From NCBI GenBank assembly GCA_000531095.1, contig HG799468.1, positions 69,922 through 133,921 on the forward strand: a stretch of DNA of 64,000 bases, written 5' to 3'. This DNA comes from Gemmata massiliana (GTDB lineage Bacteria > Planctomycetota > Planctomycetia > Gemmatales > Gemmataceae). Made by a program: the position numbers and the translations under genes. The notes beneath the pieces were generated by a model. The model made no database searches, was not told the origin of the DNA, and saw only the letters and a program-made list of their open reading frames with translations. Shown in pieces: positions 1 to 9,378 of the stretch (the stretch's first letter is position 1; every line of letters begins with the position of its first letter).

Positions 1-48
1 CGCACTAGCGCAGCGTCGGAACGAAATACCGACTCAAGGAACGTATCG

Positions 49-1812
49 ATGCCCGGCAAGACAAAATGGGCGCTGATCGCCCTGATCCCCATTTCGGTCG
101 GTTTGTTCCTACTGATACCGCGAAACGTCCCTCAACCCGTCGAAGAACAGCCCCCCGAGCGAGAAACGCCGCTCGCACCAGGTTACTTTGCGGACGTGAC
201 GCCCGGTTCGGGCATCGATTTCGTGCACCGCAACGGCGAAGAAGCCGAACTCGCCACGATTCTGGAATCGCTCGGCGGTGGCGTGGCACTGATCGACTTC
301 GACGGGGACGGGTTGCAGGACGTCTTTCTCACCGGCGGCGGGTACTTCGACGGCCCCGATAAAAAGAGCATCAAGGGGCACCCGTGCAAACTGTACAAGA
401 ACCTGGGCGGCTTCAAGTTCCGGGACGCGACAGCCGAAGCGGGACTAGACCGGCTCGACGGCGGAGCGCCCTGGTTCTACACACACGGCGCGGCCGCGGC
501 CGATTACGACAACGACGGCTGGCCGGACCTCCTCGTCACCGGTTACGGGCGCCTGGCCCTCTTCCACAACGTGCCGGCCGACGGGAACCGGCGCCGATTC
601 GTGGACGTCACGCGCTCGGCCGGGCTGACCGACTCGCTCTGGAGCACGAGCGCCGGGTGGGGCGATTTCGACGGCGACGGGTTCCCCGATCTCTACGTGT
701 GCCATTACGTCAACTGGTCCTGGGCCAACAACCCGCCGTGCAAGGACTACCGCGACCAGACCCGGCCGGACGTGTGCGCGCCCAAAGTGTTCGAGGGCCA
801 ACCCCACCTGCTCTACCGGAACAACGGGAACGGCACCTTCGCGGACGTGAGCGCGGAAGCGGGGCTTCAAGTCCCTCGACCCGCGGACGCATACTCCAAA
901 CTGGCCCACCTCTCACCCGCGGCCCAGGCGCGACTGGAGCGAGCCGTGCGCGAGAAAGATTACGGCAAGGGTTTGGGCGTGCTCGTCACCGACCTGGACG
1001 ACGACGGGCGCCCCGACATTTACGTCGCCAACGACACGTCGGGGAACTTCGTCTACCTGAACCGCGGACGCGGGCGGTTCGAGCAGATGGGTTCCGAGTG
1101 CGGGGCCGCACGCGACGCACTCGGCCGGGCGACCGGTAGTATGGGGGTCGATGCCGCGGACTACAACGGAACCGGGCGGTTATCACTGTTCGTTGCCAAC
1201 TACCAGAACGAAACCCATGCGCTGTACCGGAACGAGGGTCGAGGACAGTTCGTCCACGCGAGCCAGGTGTCCGGGATCACGTCGCTCGGGTTGAACTTCG
1301 TCGGGTTCGGAACCGGGTTCCTCGATTTCGATCTCGACGGCCACGAAGACCTCGTCATCAGCAACGGGCACGTGGTTCACTACCCACCCCCACCCGCCGA
1401 CGTCAAACAAACGCCCGTGCTGCTCCGCAACGCCCGGCGCCCCGGTCAGAAGCCCCACGAGGTGCGCTTCGAGAACGTATCCCAAAAGGCGGGACCGTAC
1501 TTCCAAGTGCGACATTTGGGGCGCGGAATCGCACTGGGCGACCTGGACAACCGCGGCCGAACGGATGTCGTGCTGAACCCCACGAACACACCGGTCGCGG
1601 TCCTGCGGAACCAGTTCGAGACGGACCACCACTGGCTGGGCATCCAATTAATTGGGCGCCCCTATCGCGACGCGGTCGGCGCCCGGTTGGAGTTGCAACT
1701 GGCCGACGGCGAAAAGCTCGTGCGTGCCGTCAAGGGAGGGGAAGTTACTTGTCGTCCGGCGACCGGCGAACCCTCTTCGGCCTCGGGTCGCGTGCCAAGA
1801 TCGACCGTCTGA
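49..1812 (+). CDS. CRTAC1-like FG-GAP/VCBS repeat protein with frameshifted UnbV C-terminus
   Basis: Predicted extracytoplasmic protein with one N-terminal membrane anchor (about residues 5-24, rich in Leu/Ile/Pro) followed by repeated calcium-binding FG-GAP/VCBS blades, seen as DFDGDGLQD, DYDNDGWPD, DFDGDGFPD, DLDDDGRPD and DFDLDGHED. These blades build a beta-propeller. An ASPIC/UnbV domain is expected at the C-terminus and begins near residue 525, but the reading frame departs from it at about 1749. Adding one base there lets translation continue to a stop at 1926-1928 through SSGDRRTLFGLGSRAKID and TVRWPSGKSQSWEG, a typical UnbV ending. The last 25 or so residues of the frame as written are therefore spurious. 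The family is widespread in planctomycetes; its substrate is unknown. The start at 49 places the hydrophobic anchor at the very N-terminus. Confidence 0.85.
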   Translation: MPGKTKWALIALIPISVGLFLLIPRNVPQPVEEQPPERETPLAPGYFADVTPGSGIDFVHRNGEEAELATILESLGGGVALIDFDGDGLQDVFLTGGGYFDGPDKKSIKGHPCKLYKNLGGFKFRDATAEAGLDRLDGGAPWFYTHGAAAADYDNDGWPDLLVTGYGRLALFHNVPADGNRRRFVDVTRSAGLTDSLWSTSAGWGDFDGDGFPDLYVCHYVNWSWANNPPCKDYRDQTRPDVCAPKVFEGQPHLLYRNNGNGTFADVSAEAGLQVPRPADAYSKLAHLSPAAQARLERAVREKDYGKGLGVLVTDLDDDGRPDIYVANDTSGNFVYLNRGRGRFEQMGSECGAARDALGRATGSMGVDAADYNGTGRLSLFVANYQNETHALYRNEGRGQFVHASQVSGITSLGLNFVGFGTGFLDFDLDGHEDLVISNGHVVHYPPPPADVKQTPVLLRNARRPGQKPHEVRFENVSQKAGPYFQVRHLGRGIALGDLDNRGRTDVVLNPTNTPVAVLRNQFETDHHWLGIQLIGRPYRDAVGARLELQLADGEKLVRAVKGGEVTCRPATGEPSSASGRVPRSTV

Positions 1813-2015
1813 CGGTCCGGTGGCCCTCCGGGAAGTCCCAGAGTTGGGAGGGATTAGCCGCCGATCGTTACTGGACACTGACCGAGGGAGAGGAGAAGGC
1901 TCACACCACCCCAAATCCGGGGCACTAAAAAATACGGGACTTTGTGGGGGCGCCTGGCCCACAAAGTCCCACTCGCTGAGCGAACAGACAACACAGGTCA
2001 ATGAGATGGTTTGGG

Positions 2016-2441
2016 TTAATCCCACGTCAATTTGAGATCGCTCGTCGATTTCTCAATCGTCACTTCGACTTTCGACCGATCCCCGCTGTACTTGCCGAAT
2101 AGCTCGCGCTGATCGGCTGACATCTTTGGTGTCGCTCCCGGAACGGTACCGGGCTTGCCCGCATCGGCCGCGGCGTTGTGCATGATGAACACCTTGTGTT
2201 TCCCGACCTGTGCCCCCTTCGTTTGGGGATCGTAAGTGAGCGTGAAATTGCCGTTCTGATCGGTTTCCCCCATACTCGGTCGACCCTTCTCGGGCACGAA
2301 ATGGATGATCGCGTTCGTAACCGGTTGCCCCTTGTAGGTGAGCGTGCCGGACACAGAGACGATTCCGGAATTTCCGCACCCGGCGAGGAACAAGCACGCA
2401 CTTAGCGCGAGTGCTGATGTCCCAATTAACGAGCGGAACAT
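2016..2441 (-). CDS. small carboxypeptidase-regulatory-like lipoprotein
   Basis: 141-residue secreted lipoprotein. The N-terminal hydrophobic stretch ends in a lipobox LAGC, so Cys22 or so should be lipidated. The rest resembles the single beta-sandwich (carboxypeptidase-regulatory/transthyretin-like) lipoproteins that occur in many copies in planctomycetes: VSVSGTLTYKGQPVTNAIIHF is followed by a GETDQNGNFTLTY strand pair. The ATG at 2441 is preferred over an in-frame TTG at 2447 because a GAGG ribosome binding site lies just upstream. The gene stands alone, downstream (on the minus strand) of the DUF1559 gene. Molecular role unknown. Confidence 0.8.
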   Translation of the reverse strand: MFRSLIGTSALALSACLFLAGCGNSGIVSVSGTLTYKGQPVTNAIIHFVPEKGRPSMGETDQNGNFTLTYDPQTKGAQVGKHKVFIMHNAAADAGKPGTVPGATPKMSADQRELFGKYSGDRSKVEVTIEKSTSDLKLTWD

Positions 2442-2567
2442 GTGCAACCTCGGAGGAGATGACGGGATGACGACCGCAAAAATGACGAATCGGAATGATG
2501 CGTACCCGTCCCCCCGACAGCATTTGTGGCCGCCGGTGTGGTACGGGTACAGAGCCGAGAACGAGGA

Positions 2568-3614
2568 TTACGGCGGGGAGACGACTTCGCCCCCGTTCCG
2601 GGTTCCCAATCCCAACCAAGTAGTGAGGTCGATGTTGTTCGGTACGAACGCCACGTGCCCGTCAACAAACAACACAACCACGCCGTTGGTGTGGGAACTG
2701 GTCGCCGCGCGGCTGTTCCCCTTGACCGACCAGTTCGGCGGTTGGGAACCGGTAATCAGCCCTTGGGACTGGTGGTGGACCCAGATGAACTCGTTGCACC
2801 CGCTGCCGTCGAAGCACCAGCTCTGGTTGGCCCAGTTCGCTTTTTCTCCGTAGTGCATGGTGTTACTCGTACCGTCGGTCACGTCGGCGATCTTAACGGT
2901 GCTGTTGATCCACCCCATCCCGTTGTACGCGGGGGCGCTGCTCCGTTCGGGGCAGCAGGTCTCGGAGAAGTTCGCCCGGCCCGAATCGTAGAACATCGCG
3001 TAATCTTTCATCGTGTTCTCGAACCCCATCTTCCCGCGAGGCGCCGACGGGCAGACGAACAGCTTCGGCATGTTGGTCGCAGCCAGGATGTTCGGGTTGG
3101 GCGAGCCGGCGCCCGGTAGCCCGGCCGGGATCACTGGTTGTCCGGGACCGCGGTCCGACCCCGGCGAACCCCAACCGGTGTCTTCCGGGACGTTCGGAGC
3201 GTAGGCCGGCACGTTAAAGTTGATGCTTTTGTAGAGGTTGTCACCTTCCACATACGGCAGAATGCGGGCCGCCCAACTGAAGGCCCCCCACGGGCAGCAA
3301 CTGTTGTTCGGGTCGCTCCAACCGGACGCCCAGTTGCTGTTCGGGGTGGCCCCGACCCACGACCCGGGCGGCGCCCAGACCCCGGGCGGGAAGCTCCCAA
3401 GGGAGTCGTGGTGGTTGTGGGACGCGAGCCCGATCTGTTTCAGATTGTTCGTACACTTCATGCGCGCGGCGGCCTCGCGCACCTTCTGAACCGCGGGCAA
3501 GAGTAGCCCGATGAGGATCGCGATGATTGCGATCACTACCAACAACTCGATCAACGTGAAGCCGCTCGCGGGCTTGTGTAGCCGGCGGGCTCGGGGGGAG
3601 AGAAAGGCGAGCAT
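2568..3614 (-). CDS. DUF1559 protein with type IV prepilin-like N-terminus
   Basis: 348-residue member of the DUF1559 family that is massively expanded in planctomycetes. The N-terminus carries a prepilin-type cleavage/methylation signal, [19 protein letters not shown], followed by the family signature [29 protein letters not shown]-terminal FVDGHVAF motif is also typical of the family. By family knowledge it is exported and may be assembled or anchored as a pseudopilin; function unknown. The frame stays open upstream to 3671, but the ATG at 3614 fits better with a short basic leader before the prepilin signal. A second, non-identical DUF1559 gene lies upstream at 4124-4954. Confidence 0.85.
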   Translation of the reverse strand: MLAFLSPRARRLHKPASGFTLIELLVVIAIIAILIGLLLPAVQKVREAAARMKCTNNLKQIGLASHNHHDSLGSFPPGVWAPPGSWVGATPNSNWASGWSDPNNSCCPWGAFSWAARILPYVEGDNLYKSINFNVPAYAPNVPEDTGWGSPGSDRGPGQPVIPAGLPGAGSPNPNILAATNMPKLFVCPSAPRGKMGFENTMKDYAMFYDSGRANFSETCCPERSSAPAYNGMGWINSTVKIADVTDGTSNTMHYGEKANWANQSWCFDGSGCNEFIWVHHQSQGLITGSQPPNWSVKGNSRAATSSHTNGVVVLFVDGHVAFVPNNIDLTTWLGLGTRNGGEVVSPP

Positions 3615-4123
3615 AATAGCCTCGTGGCGCAATGAGGAGAAGAGATGGCGCCGAAACACTGACCCCGACAAAAAAGTAAGGGTCAGTTAATCAGGAGACT
3701 ACCTGACCGAGTCGCGTGCCGCAAGAGAATTTGGTGAAATGCGAGAAACTCCATTGCCATTTAGGTGTTACGCGCCCTTAGTGGTGGATTGGGAAGCTAA
3801 TGCGGGGGTGCGTCAGGTAGACTCGAACAGGTTCACGAATGCTCGCGGTCTTGACTTCGACCCAACGGCCGCCCACTGCAAAGCAGTGGGTCTCGAATCG
3901 GGGAACGCGCGGGGCCAACCCGATGTGGTTCCACTGGGCGCGGGCCGTTTGGCACCGGCCCGCGCCCAGTGCACAGCTTGATCTCCCGGTCGTAGTGCTC
4001 GGTGGCCCGACTGAACTCGGCGAACTGCAACTGGGTCCGATCGGTCATCCCAGATCGTCGGTGGCCCAGTGCGCAGCGCCACCGCCTGGGGCGGCAATCC
4101 CGAGGACGGGGCGTGATTCGACC
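3615..4123. other. intergenic region between two DUF1559 genes
   Basis: About 500 bases with no convincing gene. It holds two perfect inverted repeats: an 8-bp stem with a 3-base loop at 3872-3890, and a 15-bp GC-rich stem with a 10-base loop at 3932-3971. Either could end transcription of the DUF1559 gene that stops at 4124. Long open frames that cross the area are antisense or shifted shadows of the neighbouring gene. Confidence 0.6.
3932..3971. terminator. GC-rich hairpin, possible terminator
   Basis: Perfect 15-bp inverted repeat (3932-3946 with 3957-3971) separated by 10 bases, 150 bases downstream of the minus-strand DUF1559 gene. There is no T-run after it, so factor-independent termination is uncertain. 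Confidence 0.45.
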
Positions 4124-4954
4124 TCACTCCGGGGGAACGACGTACCCGTCGCGCCGGTCGCCCAGCGCGTCGAGCGCGCCCGGGGCCAGCCCGTACCGCA
4201 GGTGCCTGACGCTCCCGTCGCCGAACACCGCGTTCGCGCCGTTCGGGTGCGCGGAACCGAACTCGTAGTCCATTTCCTTGCGCTCGTCGCGCCCGAACGG
4301 GCGGGAGGTGACGGCGATGATGTCGTTGTCCCAGCCGTCCGTAAAACCCTGATCGTCGCACCAGTCGCCCGCGGCGTACCGGTCCGGGTGGAGCCGCTTC
4401 TCGCTGATGACCAGCGTGGTGCTCAACCCGTCGGTGGCGCTCGCGGTCGTGGTGCGCAACGGGTTCCGCACGATCACCCCGAAGTACGGACCGGTTTCTC
4501 CGACCGTACCCCCGGTGCCCGTTGCGGCGGCGTAGTCGCACCCCGCGCGCGGCCCGAGAGACTGAGTTACGATGGTCGGCCCGCGGCGCGACGGGCAAAA
4601 GTAAATCGGGACCGGGGTGATCGGCACGGCGGCCGGACTCCGGTGCAGCGCGCCTTGCTCGATGAACGGCAGGAGTTGGAACGCCCACCCCGCGTTCTGG
4701 GCGGGCGGGGCCGCGGGAACCCCGTTGACGTAAGTCGGCGGGTCGGCAAAAGACGTCCCACCGGTCGGGAAGTAGCCCACCGCGTCGTGGTGGCTGTGTA
4801 ACGCCAAACCGATCTGCTTGAGGTTGTTGGAGCACCTGATCCGGCTCGCGGCTTCCCGGACCTTCTGCACCGCGGGCAGCAAGAGCCCGATCAGGACCGC
4901 AATGATGGCGATTACCACGAGCAGTTCAATGAGGGTAAAGGCCGTCCGGCGCAT
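4124..4954 (-). CDS. DUF1559 protein with type IV prepilin-like N-terminus
   Basis: 276 residues. It starts [20 protein letters not shown], an almost leaderless prepilin signal, then [31 protein letters not shown], the DUF1559 signature. The C-terminal part has [14 protein letters not shown], the usual FxDGS element. It is shorter than the neighbouring copy at 2568-3614 and clearly divergent, so the pair is not a recent duplication. Expected to be exported and membrane-tethered; function unknown. The start is fixed by the position of the prepilin motif at the extreme N-terminus. Confidence 0.85.
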   Translation of the reverse strand: MRRTAFTLIELLVVIAIIAVLIGLLLPAVQKVREAASRIRCSNNLKQIGLALHSHHDAVGYFPTGGTSFADPPTYVNGVPAAPPAQNAGWAFQLLPFIEQGALHRSPAAVPITPVPIYFCPSRRGPTIVTQSLGPRAGCDYAAATGTGGTVGETGPYFGVIVRNPLRTTTASATDGLSTTLVISEKRLHPDRYAAGDWCDDQGFTDGWDNDIIAVTSRPFGRDERKEMDYEFGSAHPNGANAVFGDGSVRHLRYGLAPGALDALGDRRDGYVVPPE

Positions 4955-5097
4955 TAGCGGTGCCCCTTGGAGACAGGTGCCGATCGGTCGGCGACAGGAC
5001 CGCGAACCGCCCGAACCTACCCGGCACCTCTTCGCCCCATACTAATTACTGCCATTCAAATGCGATAGTAATATCAGCGCCGGCATCGACCGGGTGG

Positions 5098-6522
5098 TCA
5101 CGCCAGCACGTTTTTCACCACGGTGCCGTGAACGTCGGTGAGTCGGTAGTGTCGGCCCTGGTGCTTGTACGTCAGCTTCTCGTGGTCGATACCGAGCTGG
5201 TGTAGGAGCGTCGCCTGGAGGTCGTGGACGCTGACCGCGTCGGTCGCCGCGTTGTAGCCGAGTTCGTCCGTGGCCCCGAAGGTCGTGCCGCGCTTTACCC
5301 CGCCGCCGGCCATCCAGACCGTGAAGCACCGCGGGTGGTGGTCGCGCCCGTAGTCCGTGGCCGTGAGCTTGCCCTGCGAGTAGTTGGTGCGACCGAACTC
5401 GCCGCCCCACACCACCAGCGTGTCGTCGAGCATCCCTTTGCGCTTGAGGTCCGTGAGCAACCCGTAGCACGCCTGATCCACGTCCTTGCACTGTCGGCGG
5501 ATCGCCCCGGGCAGGTTACCGTGCTGGTCCCAGCCGGGGTGATAGAGCTGGATGAACCGCACGTTCCGCTCCGCGAGCCGGCGGGCCAGCAGGCAGTTCG
5601 CCGCGAACGTGCCGGGCGTCTTTGCGTCCTCGCCGTACAGCTCGAACGTCTCCCTCGGTTCTTTGCGCGTGTCGATCACGTCGGGCACGCTCGTTTGCAT
5701 GCGGAACGCCATCTCGTACTGCGCGATGCGCCCGGATACCTCCGGATCGCCGAGATCGTCAGCTTGGAGTTGCTGGAGTTCAGCCAGTCGATCGAGGGCG
5801 AGCTTTCGTCCGCCCTCTGTGACGCCCGGCGGGTTGTCGAGGTACAGCACCGGCGCGCCGCCGCTGCGGAATTGCACCCCCGCGTGGGCGCTCGGCAGGA
5901 ACCCGTTGCCCCACAAGCGCGAGTACAGGGGCTGATCGATGCGGTCCTTCGAGATAAGCACCACGAACGCGGGGAGGTTCGCGTTCGCGCTGCCCAGACC
6001 GTAACTGAGCCACGAACCCATGCTAGGCCGGCCCGCGAGCTGGTGCCCCGTCTGGAAAAACGTGATCGCGGGGTCGTGGTTGATGTGTTCCGTGTGAACC
6101 GACTTGATGAAACACAGTTCGTCGGCGACCTTCGCGGTCCACGGCAGCAGTTCACTCACGGTCGCTCCGCTCTGGCCGTGCTTCGCGAACTTGAAGACCG
6201 ATCCGGCCATCGGCAGCGTGGCCTGGTGCGCGGTCATCCCGGTGACGCGCTGCCCCCCGCGAACCGAATCGGGCAAGTCCTGACCGTTAAGCTCGTTGAG
6301 TTTCGGTTTGTGGTCAAACAGGTCGAGCTGACTCGGCCCGCCGCTCATGAACAGGTAGATGATGCGCTTGGCCTTTGGCGCGTGGTGCGGCTTGTCGAGA
6401 ACGCCCGCGAACGGGTCGGGCTTCTTCGCGTCCGCGGCGCGGAGCAACTCGGCGAAGGCGACGCCACCCAAACCCAGCGCGGACCGCGTGAGGAAGGATC
6501 GACGGTTAGGAAGAGAAAACAT
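5098..6522 (-). CDS. DUF1501 family secreted protein (Tat signal)
   Basis: 474 residues. The N-terminus NRRSFLTRSALGLGGVAFAELL is a twin-arginine-type signal. The body shows DUF1501 hallmarks: RIIYLFMSGGPSQLDLFDHKP, the HTEHINHDPA segment, NVRFIQLYHPGWDQHGNL and VVWGGEFGRTNYSQG, with conserved Asp/His clusters reminiscent of the alkaline-phosphatase/sulfatase fold. It lies directly downstream of a DUF1549/DUF1553 gene (start at 9638), a pairing that recurs in planctomycete genomes and is repeated at 9728-14208. The family is suspected to act on sulfated or other complex polysaccharides, but this is inference from genome context. Confidence 0.88.
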   Translation of the reverse strand: MFSLPNRRSFLTRSALGLGGVAFAELLRAADAKKPDPFAGVLDKPHHAPKAKRIIYLFMSGGPSQLDLFDHKPKLNELNGQDLPDSVRGGQRVTGMTAHQATLPMAGSVFKFAKHGQSGATVSELLPWTAKVADELCFIKSVHTEHINHDPAITFFQTGHQLAGRPSMGSWLSYGLGSANANLPAFVVLISKDRIDQPLYSRLWGNGFLPSAHAGVQFRSGGAPVLYLDNPPGVTEGGRKLALDRLAELQQLQADDLGDPEVSGRIAQYEMAFRMQTSVPDVIDTRKEPRETFELYGEDAKTPGTFAANCLLARRLAERNVRFIQLYHPGWDQHGNLPGAIRRQCKDVDQACYGLLTDLKRKGMLDDTLVVWGGEFGRTNYSQGKLTATDYGRDHHPRCFTVWMAGGGVKRGTTFGATDELGYNAATDAVSVHDLQATLLHQLGIDHEKLTYKHQGRHYRLTDVHGTVVKNVLA

Positions 6523-6551
6523 GATCGGCTCCCAATACCGCTCGTGTGTCG

Positions 6552-9341
6552 TTACCGGCGCATCACTGCTTCGTCGTGGTTGAACAGCACGTTCGCCAGC
6601 ACCGTGGCGGCTGCGAGGTCCGCAACGGGTAGCATCACGTCAACGGGCTTCTCCCCGACGCCGAGTAGCTTCTTCGCCGCGGTCGTGTCTTTCTCGAAGA
6701 GTGCCTTCTGCTCCGCGAACAGTTTCGCCAGAACCGCGCGCTCCTTGTCGCTCGGCGTGCGGCCCGTCACGAGGCGGAACGTCCACGCTGAGCGCTCCTC
6801 CGCAGTCGCCCCGCCCTCCTTCAGCGCCCGCTGACCGACGAACCGCGCGGCCTCCACGAACTGGACGTCGTTGAGCAGCACGAGCGCCTGGAGCGGCGTA
6901 CTCGTACTCTGCCGCTTCACGGAACAGACGCTCCGGTCGGCTGCGTCGAACGTCGTCATGGACGGAGGGGGCACGGTACGCTTCCAGAACGTGTACAGGC
7001 TGCGGCGGTACAAGTCGTCCCCCCTACTCTGCTCGTAACGCGGCCGGCCCATCGCGATCTCCTCCCACAGTCCCGCGGGCTGGTACGGCCGGACGCTCGG
7101 TCCACCGAGTTTCTCCGCGAGTAGCCCGCTCGACGCGAGCGCCTGGTCGCGGAGCATTTCAGCCGTGAGCCGCTTCACCGGACCCCGCGCGAGTAGTTCG
7201 TTGTGCGGGTCGCGTGCCAGAACATCGGGCGCTGTTTTTGACGACTGGCAGTAGGTGGCCGACAGCGCCATCATTTTGAGGAGCCGCTTCTGGTCCCAAC
7301 CGGTGCGGACGAACTCGCGGGCCAGCCAGTCGAGCAATTCGGGATGCGTGGGGCGGGCACCCTGGGTACCGAAGTTGTCCGCGGTTTCGACCAGCCCGCG
7401 CCCGAACATCAGTTGCCACGAGCGGTTCACCGTGACGCGGGCCATGAGCGGGTTTTCAGGGTCCGTGAGCCACTTCGTCAGCCCAAGGCGGTTCCGCGGC
7501 GCGCCTTTTGGGAACGGCGGCAGTACCTTCGGCGTGTCCGCGGTCACCTTTTCGCCGAGGGAGTCGTAAGCCCCGCGCTTGAGGACGTGTGCGGGTTTCG
7601 GTACCGGCATCTCGTCCATCACCATGATTTCGGTGATCGGGTTGACGAACGCGGTGTACGCCTTCCGCGCCGCGCGAAGTTCTTCCGCGGCCTTCTTCGA
7701 TGGCTCGTGAATCGCGGAAGCGAAATACTCGAAAAGGGCCTCGTCGCCCGGCTCGCTGATGATTTCGGCGGCCGTCAGAGCACGGTTGTAAACGCGGAAC
7801 TCGTCAACCAGACCGCCCTTGAAGCCGTTGTCGCGGAAGCGGTAGCCGACCGCGAGGTTCGGTTCACCGCCGTAGGTGATGTCCTTGGTCAACTTGTCGC
7901 GGATCGCATCCACTTCGAGCGGTTTGCCGTCGAGGTACAGCTTCACGCCGGCCGCGGTACTGGACCCGTCGTAGGTCGCGGTAATGTGCGCCCACGCGCC
8001 CGTGGGGATCGCGGTCTTGCTCCGCACCTTCAGCGAGTTGCCGGGCCACATATGGTGCAGCCCGAATGCGACTTTCCCGTCTTCCAACAGGAGTTCGTAC
8101 CCGCGGCTGCCGGCGTCGATCGGCGCCTGGCTGTGGTGAACCAGCACCGCACGCGGTGTCGGTGCCGGTGCCCTCACCCAGAGGCTCAAGGTGAACGGAT
8201 CGTCGCGGGTGAAGTGCCCGACGCCGGGGAACGTGAACCCGTTTTCGCCGGTGAGTTCGACCGCTTGGCCGAACTTTCCGGGCGCCAGTTTCGGCCCCTC
8301 GACGGCGCTCCCCGGTGTCTTCGCGTCTGCCCCGTTCTCGACTTTACCGGCCTTGATGTCGTCGAACGAGTACGACCCGACCAGTCCCGGCACGTCGAGT
8401 TTCGCCGGGCGCTTCCACTTCGCGAACTCGGCCCGTGCGACCCCGCGAGCCTTCACCAGAGCGTCTCGTTTCGCTCCAACTGCGGCACGCAATTCGGCCA
8501 ATTTCGTGTCCTGGGCCTCGGTGGTGAGCAGGAGGGCCGGTACCGGCGTGGCCGCGGTAAAGTAACTCGTCTGGCCGCTCTCGTCGATGTTCTGGAAGAA
8601 CGCGAACAGCGAATAGTAGTCCTTTTGCGAGACGGGATCGAACTTGTGGTCGTGGCACCGGCTGCACTCGAGCGTCAGTCCGAGGAACGCGGTTCCGAAC
8701 GTGGTCGTGCGGTCGTTCACGTAGGCCACGCGGAACTCTTCTTCGACGATCCCGCCCTCCTCGTTCTGCATGTGCAACCGGTTGAACGCGGTCGCTAGGC
8801 GCTGGTCCTTGGTGGCATTGGGGAGCAGGTCGCCGGCGAGTTGCCAGGTGACAAAATCGTTGAACGGCAGGTTGCGGTTGTACGCGGAGATGACCCAGTC
8901 GCGGTACGGCCATACGGGGCGCGCGCGGTCCATCTGGTAGCCGTGCGTGTCGGCGAAGCGGGCGATATCGAGCCACTCGCCAGCCATCCGCTCGCCGTAC
9001 CGGGGGGAGGCCAGGAGCCGGTCCACGACCTTCTCGTAAGCATTTGGCCCATCGTCCTTCAGAAAGGCGTCGAGCTCCGCGATGGTTGGAGGTAATCCGG
9101 TGAGGTCGAAGGTGACACGGCGCAGTAACCGCTCCTCGTCCGCAGGGGCCGCGGGGTTCAGGCCCTCGCGCGCGAGCCGGGACAGCACGAATGCGTCGAT
9201 CGGGTTCGTGACCCGCTGCGGGTTCTTCAGCCCGATCGGGACTTCCGGTTTCGTCACCGGGTCGAAGGCCCAGTGCGTGGACCACTTCGCGCCCTGTTCC
9301 ACCCAGCGCGTGAGCGCGTCGATCTGCTGGGCCGAGAGTTT
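6552..9341 (-). CDS. DUF1549/LamG/DUF1553 (PSD1) protein, 3' part of a linker-broken gene
   Basis: The main part of a planctomycete PSCyt1-family protein whose 5' end lies at 9379-9638. Reading from the break: KLSAQQIDALTRWVEQGAKW (end of the cytochrome domain), DUF1549 (LRRVTFDLTGLPPTIAELDAFL, GERMAGEWLDIARFADTHGYQ, CSRCHDHKFDPV), a LamG/concanavalin-like insert of about 200 residues (GLVGSYSFDD through VDEFRVYNRALTAAEI), then DUF1553 (NPLMARVTVNRSWQLMFGRGLV, STPLQALVLLNDVQFVEAAR). The full protein would be about 1030 residues and secreted. The break coincides exactly with a 37-base sequencing-linker sequence, so the gene is probably intact in the organism. It precedes a DUF1501 gene that starts 30 bases further on. 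Confidence 0.85.
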   Translation of the reverse strand, partial: KLSAQQIDALTRWVEQGAKWSTHWAFDPVTKPEVPIGLKNPQRVTNPIDAFVLSRLAREGLNPAAPADEERLLRRVTFDLTGLPPTIAELDAFLKDDGPNAYEKVVDRLLASPRYGERMAGEWLDIARFADTHGYQMDRARPVWPYRDWVISAYNRNLPFNDFVTWQLAGDLLPNATKDQRLATAFNRLHMQNEEGGIVEEEFRVAYVNDRTTTFGTAFLGLTLECSRCHDHKFDPVSQKDYYSLFAFFQNIDESGQTSYFTAATPVPALLLTTEAQDTKLAELRAAVGAKRDALVKARGVARAEFAKWKRPAKLDVPGLVGSYSFDDIKAGKVENGADAKTPGSAVEGPKLAPGKFGQAVELTGENGFTFPGVGHFTRDDPFTLSLWVRAPAPTPRAVLVHHSQAPIDAGSRGYELLLEDGKVAFGLHHMWPGNSLKVRSKTAIPTGAWAHITATYDGSSTAAGVKLYLDGKPLEVDAIRDKLTKDITYGGEPNLAVGYRFRDNGFKGGLVDEFRVYNRALTAAEIISEPGDEALFEYFASAIHEPSKKAAEELRAARKAYTAFVNPITEIMVMDEMPVPKPAHVLKRGAYDSLGEKVTADTPKVLPPFPKGAPRNRLGLTKWLTDPENPLMARVTVNRSWQLMFGRGLVETADNFGTQGARPTHPELLDWLAREFVRTGWDQKRLLKMMALSATYCQSSKTAPDVLARDPHNELLARGPVKRLTAEMLRDQALASSGLLAEKLGGPSVRPYQPAGLWEEIAMGRPRYEQSRGDDLYRRSLYTFWKRTVPPPSMTTFDAADRSVCSVKRQSTSTPLQALVLLNDVQFVEAARFVGQRALKEGGATAEERSAWTFRLVTGRTPSDKERAVLAKLFAEQKALFEKDTTAAKKLLGVGEKPVDVMLPVADLAAATVLANVLFNHDEAVMRR

Positions 9342-9378
9342 CGTAATAACTTCGTATAGCATACATTATACGAAGTTA
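9342..9378. other. 454 Titanium paired-end linker (loxP) remnant in the assembly
   Basis: These 37 bases match the reverse-complement form of the Roche/454 Titanium mate-pair linker except for its last five bases. They contain a loxP site lacking one terminal base: arm 9346-9358, spacer 9359-9366, arm 9367-9378. The sequence interrupts a DUF1553 gene exactly where the conserved MPP-type segment should be. The linker sequence is recalled from established sequencing practice. A natural P1-type loxP at this place is far less likely. Confidence 0.93.

Noticed and set aside
5224..6834. A 536-residue plus-strand open frame
   Set aside because: Antisense shadow of the DUF1501 gene, with Arg/Val-rich low-quality translation.
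9346..9378. A natural loxP recombination site, as in a P1-like prophage
   Set aside because: The flanking CGTA bases also match the 454 linker, no phage or recombinase genes are near, and the site breaks a conserved gene.
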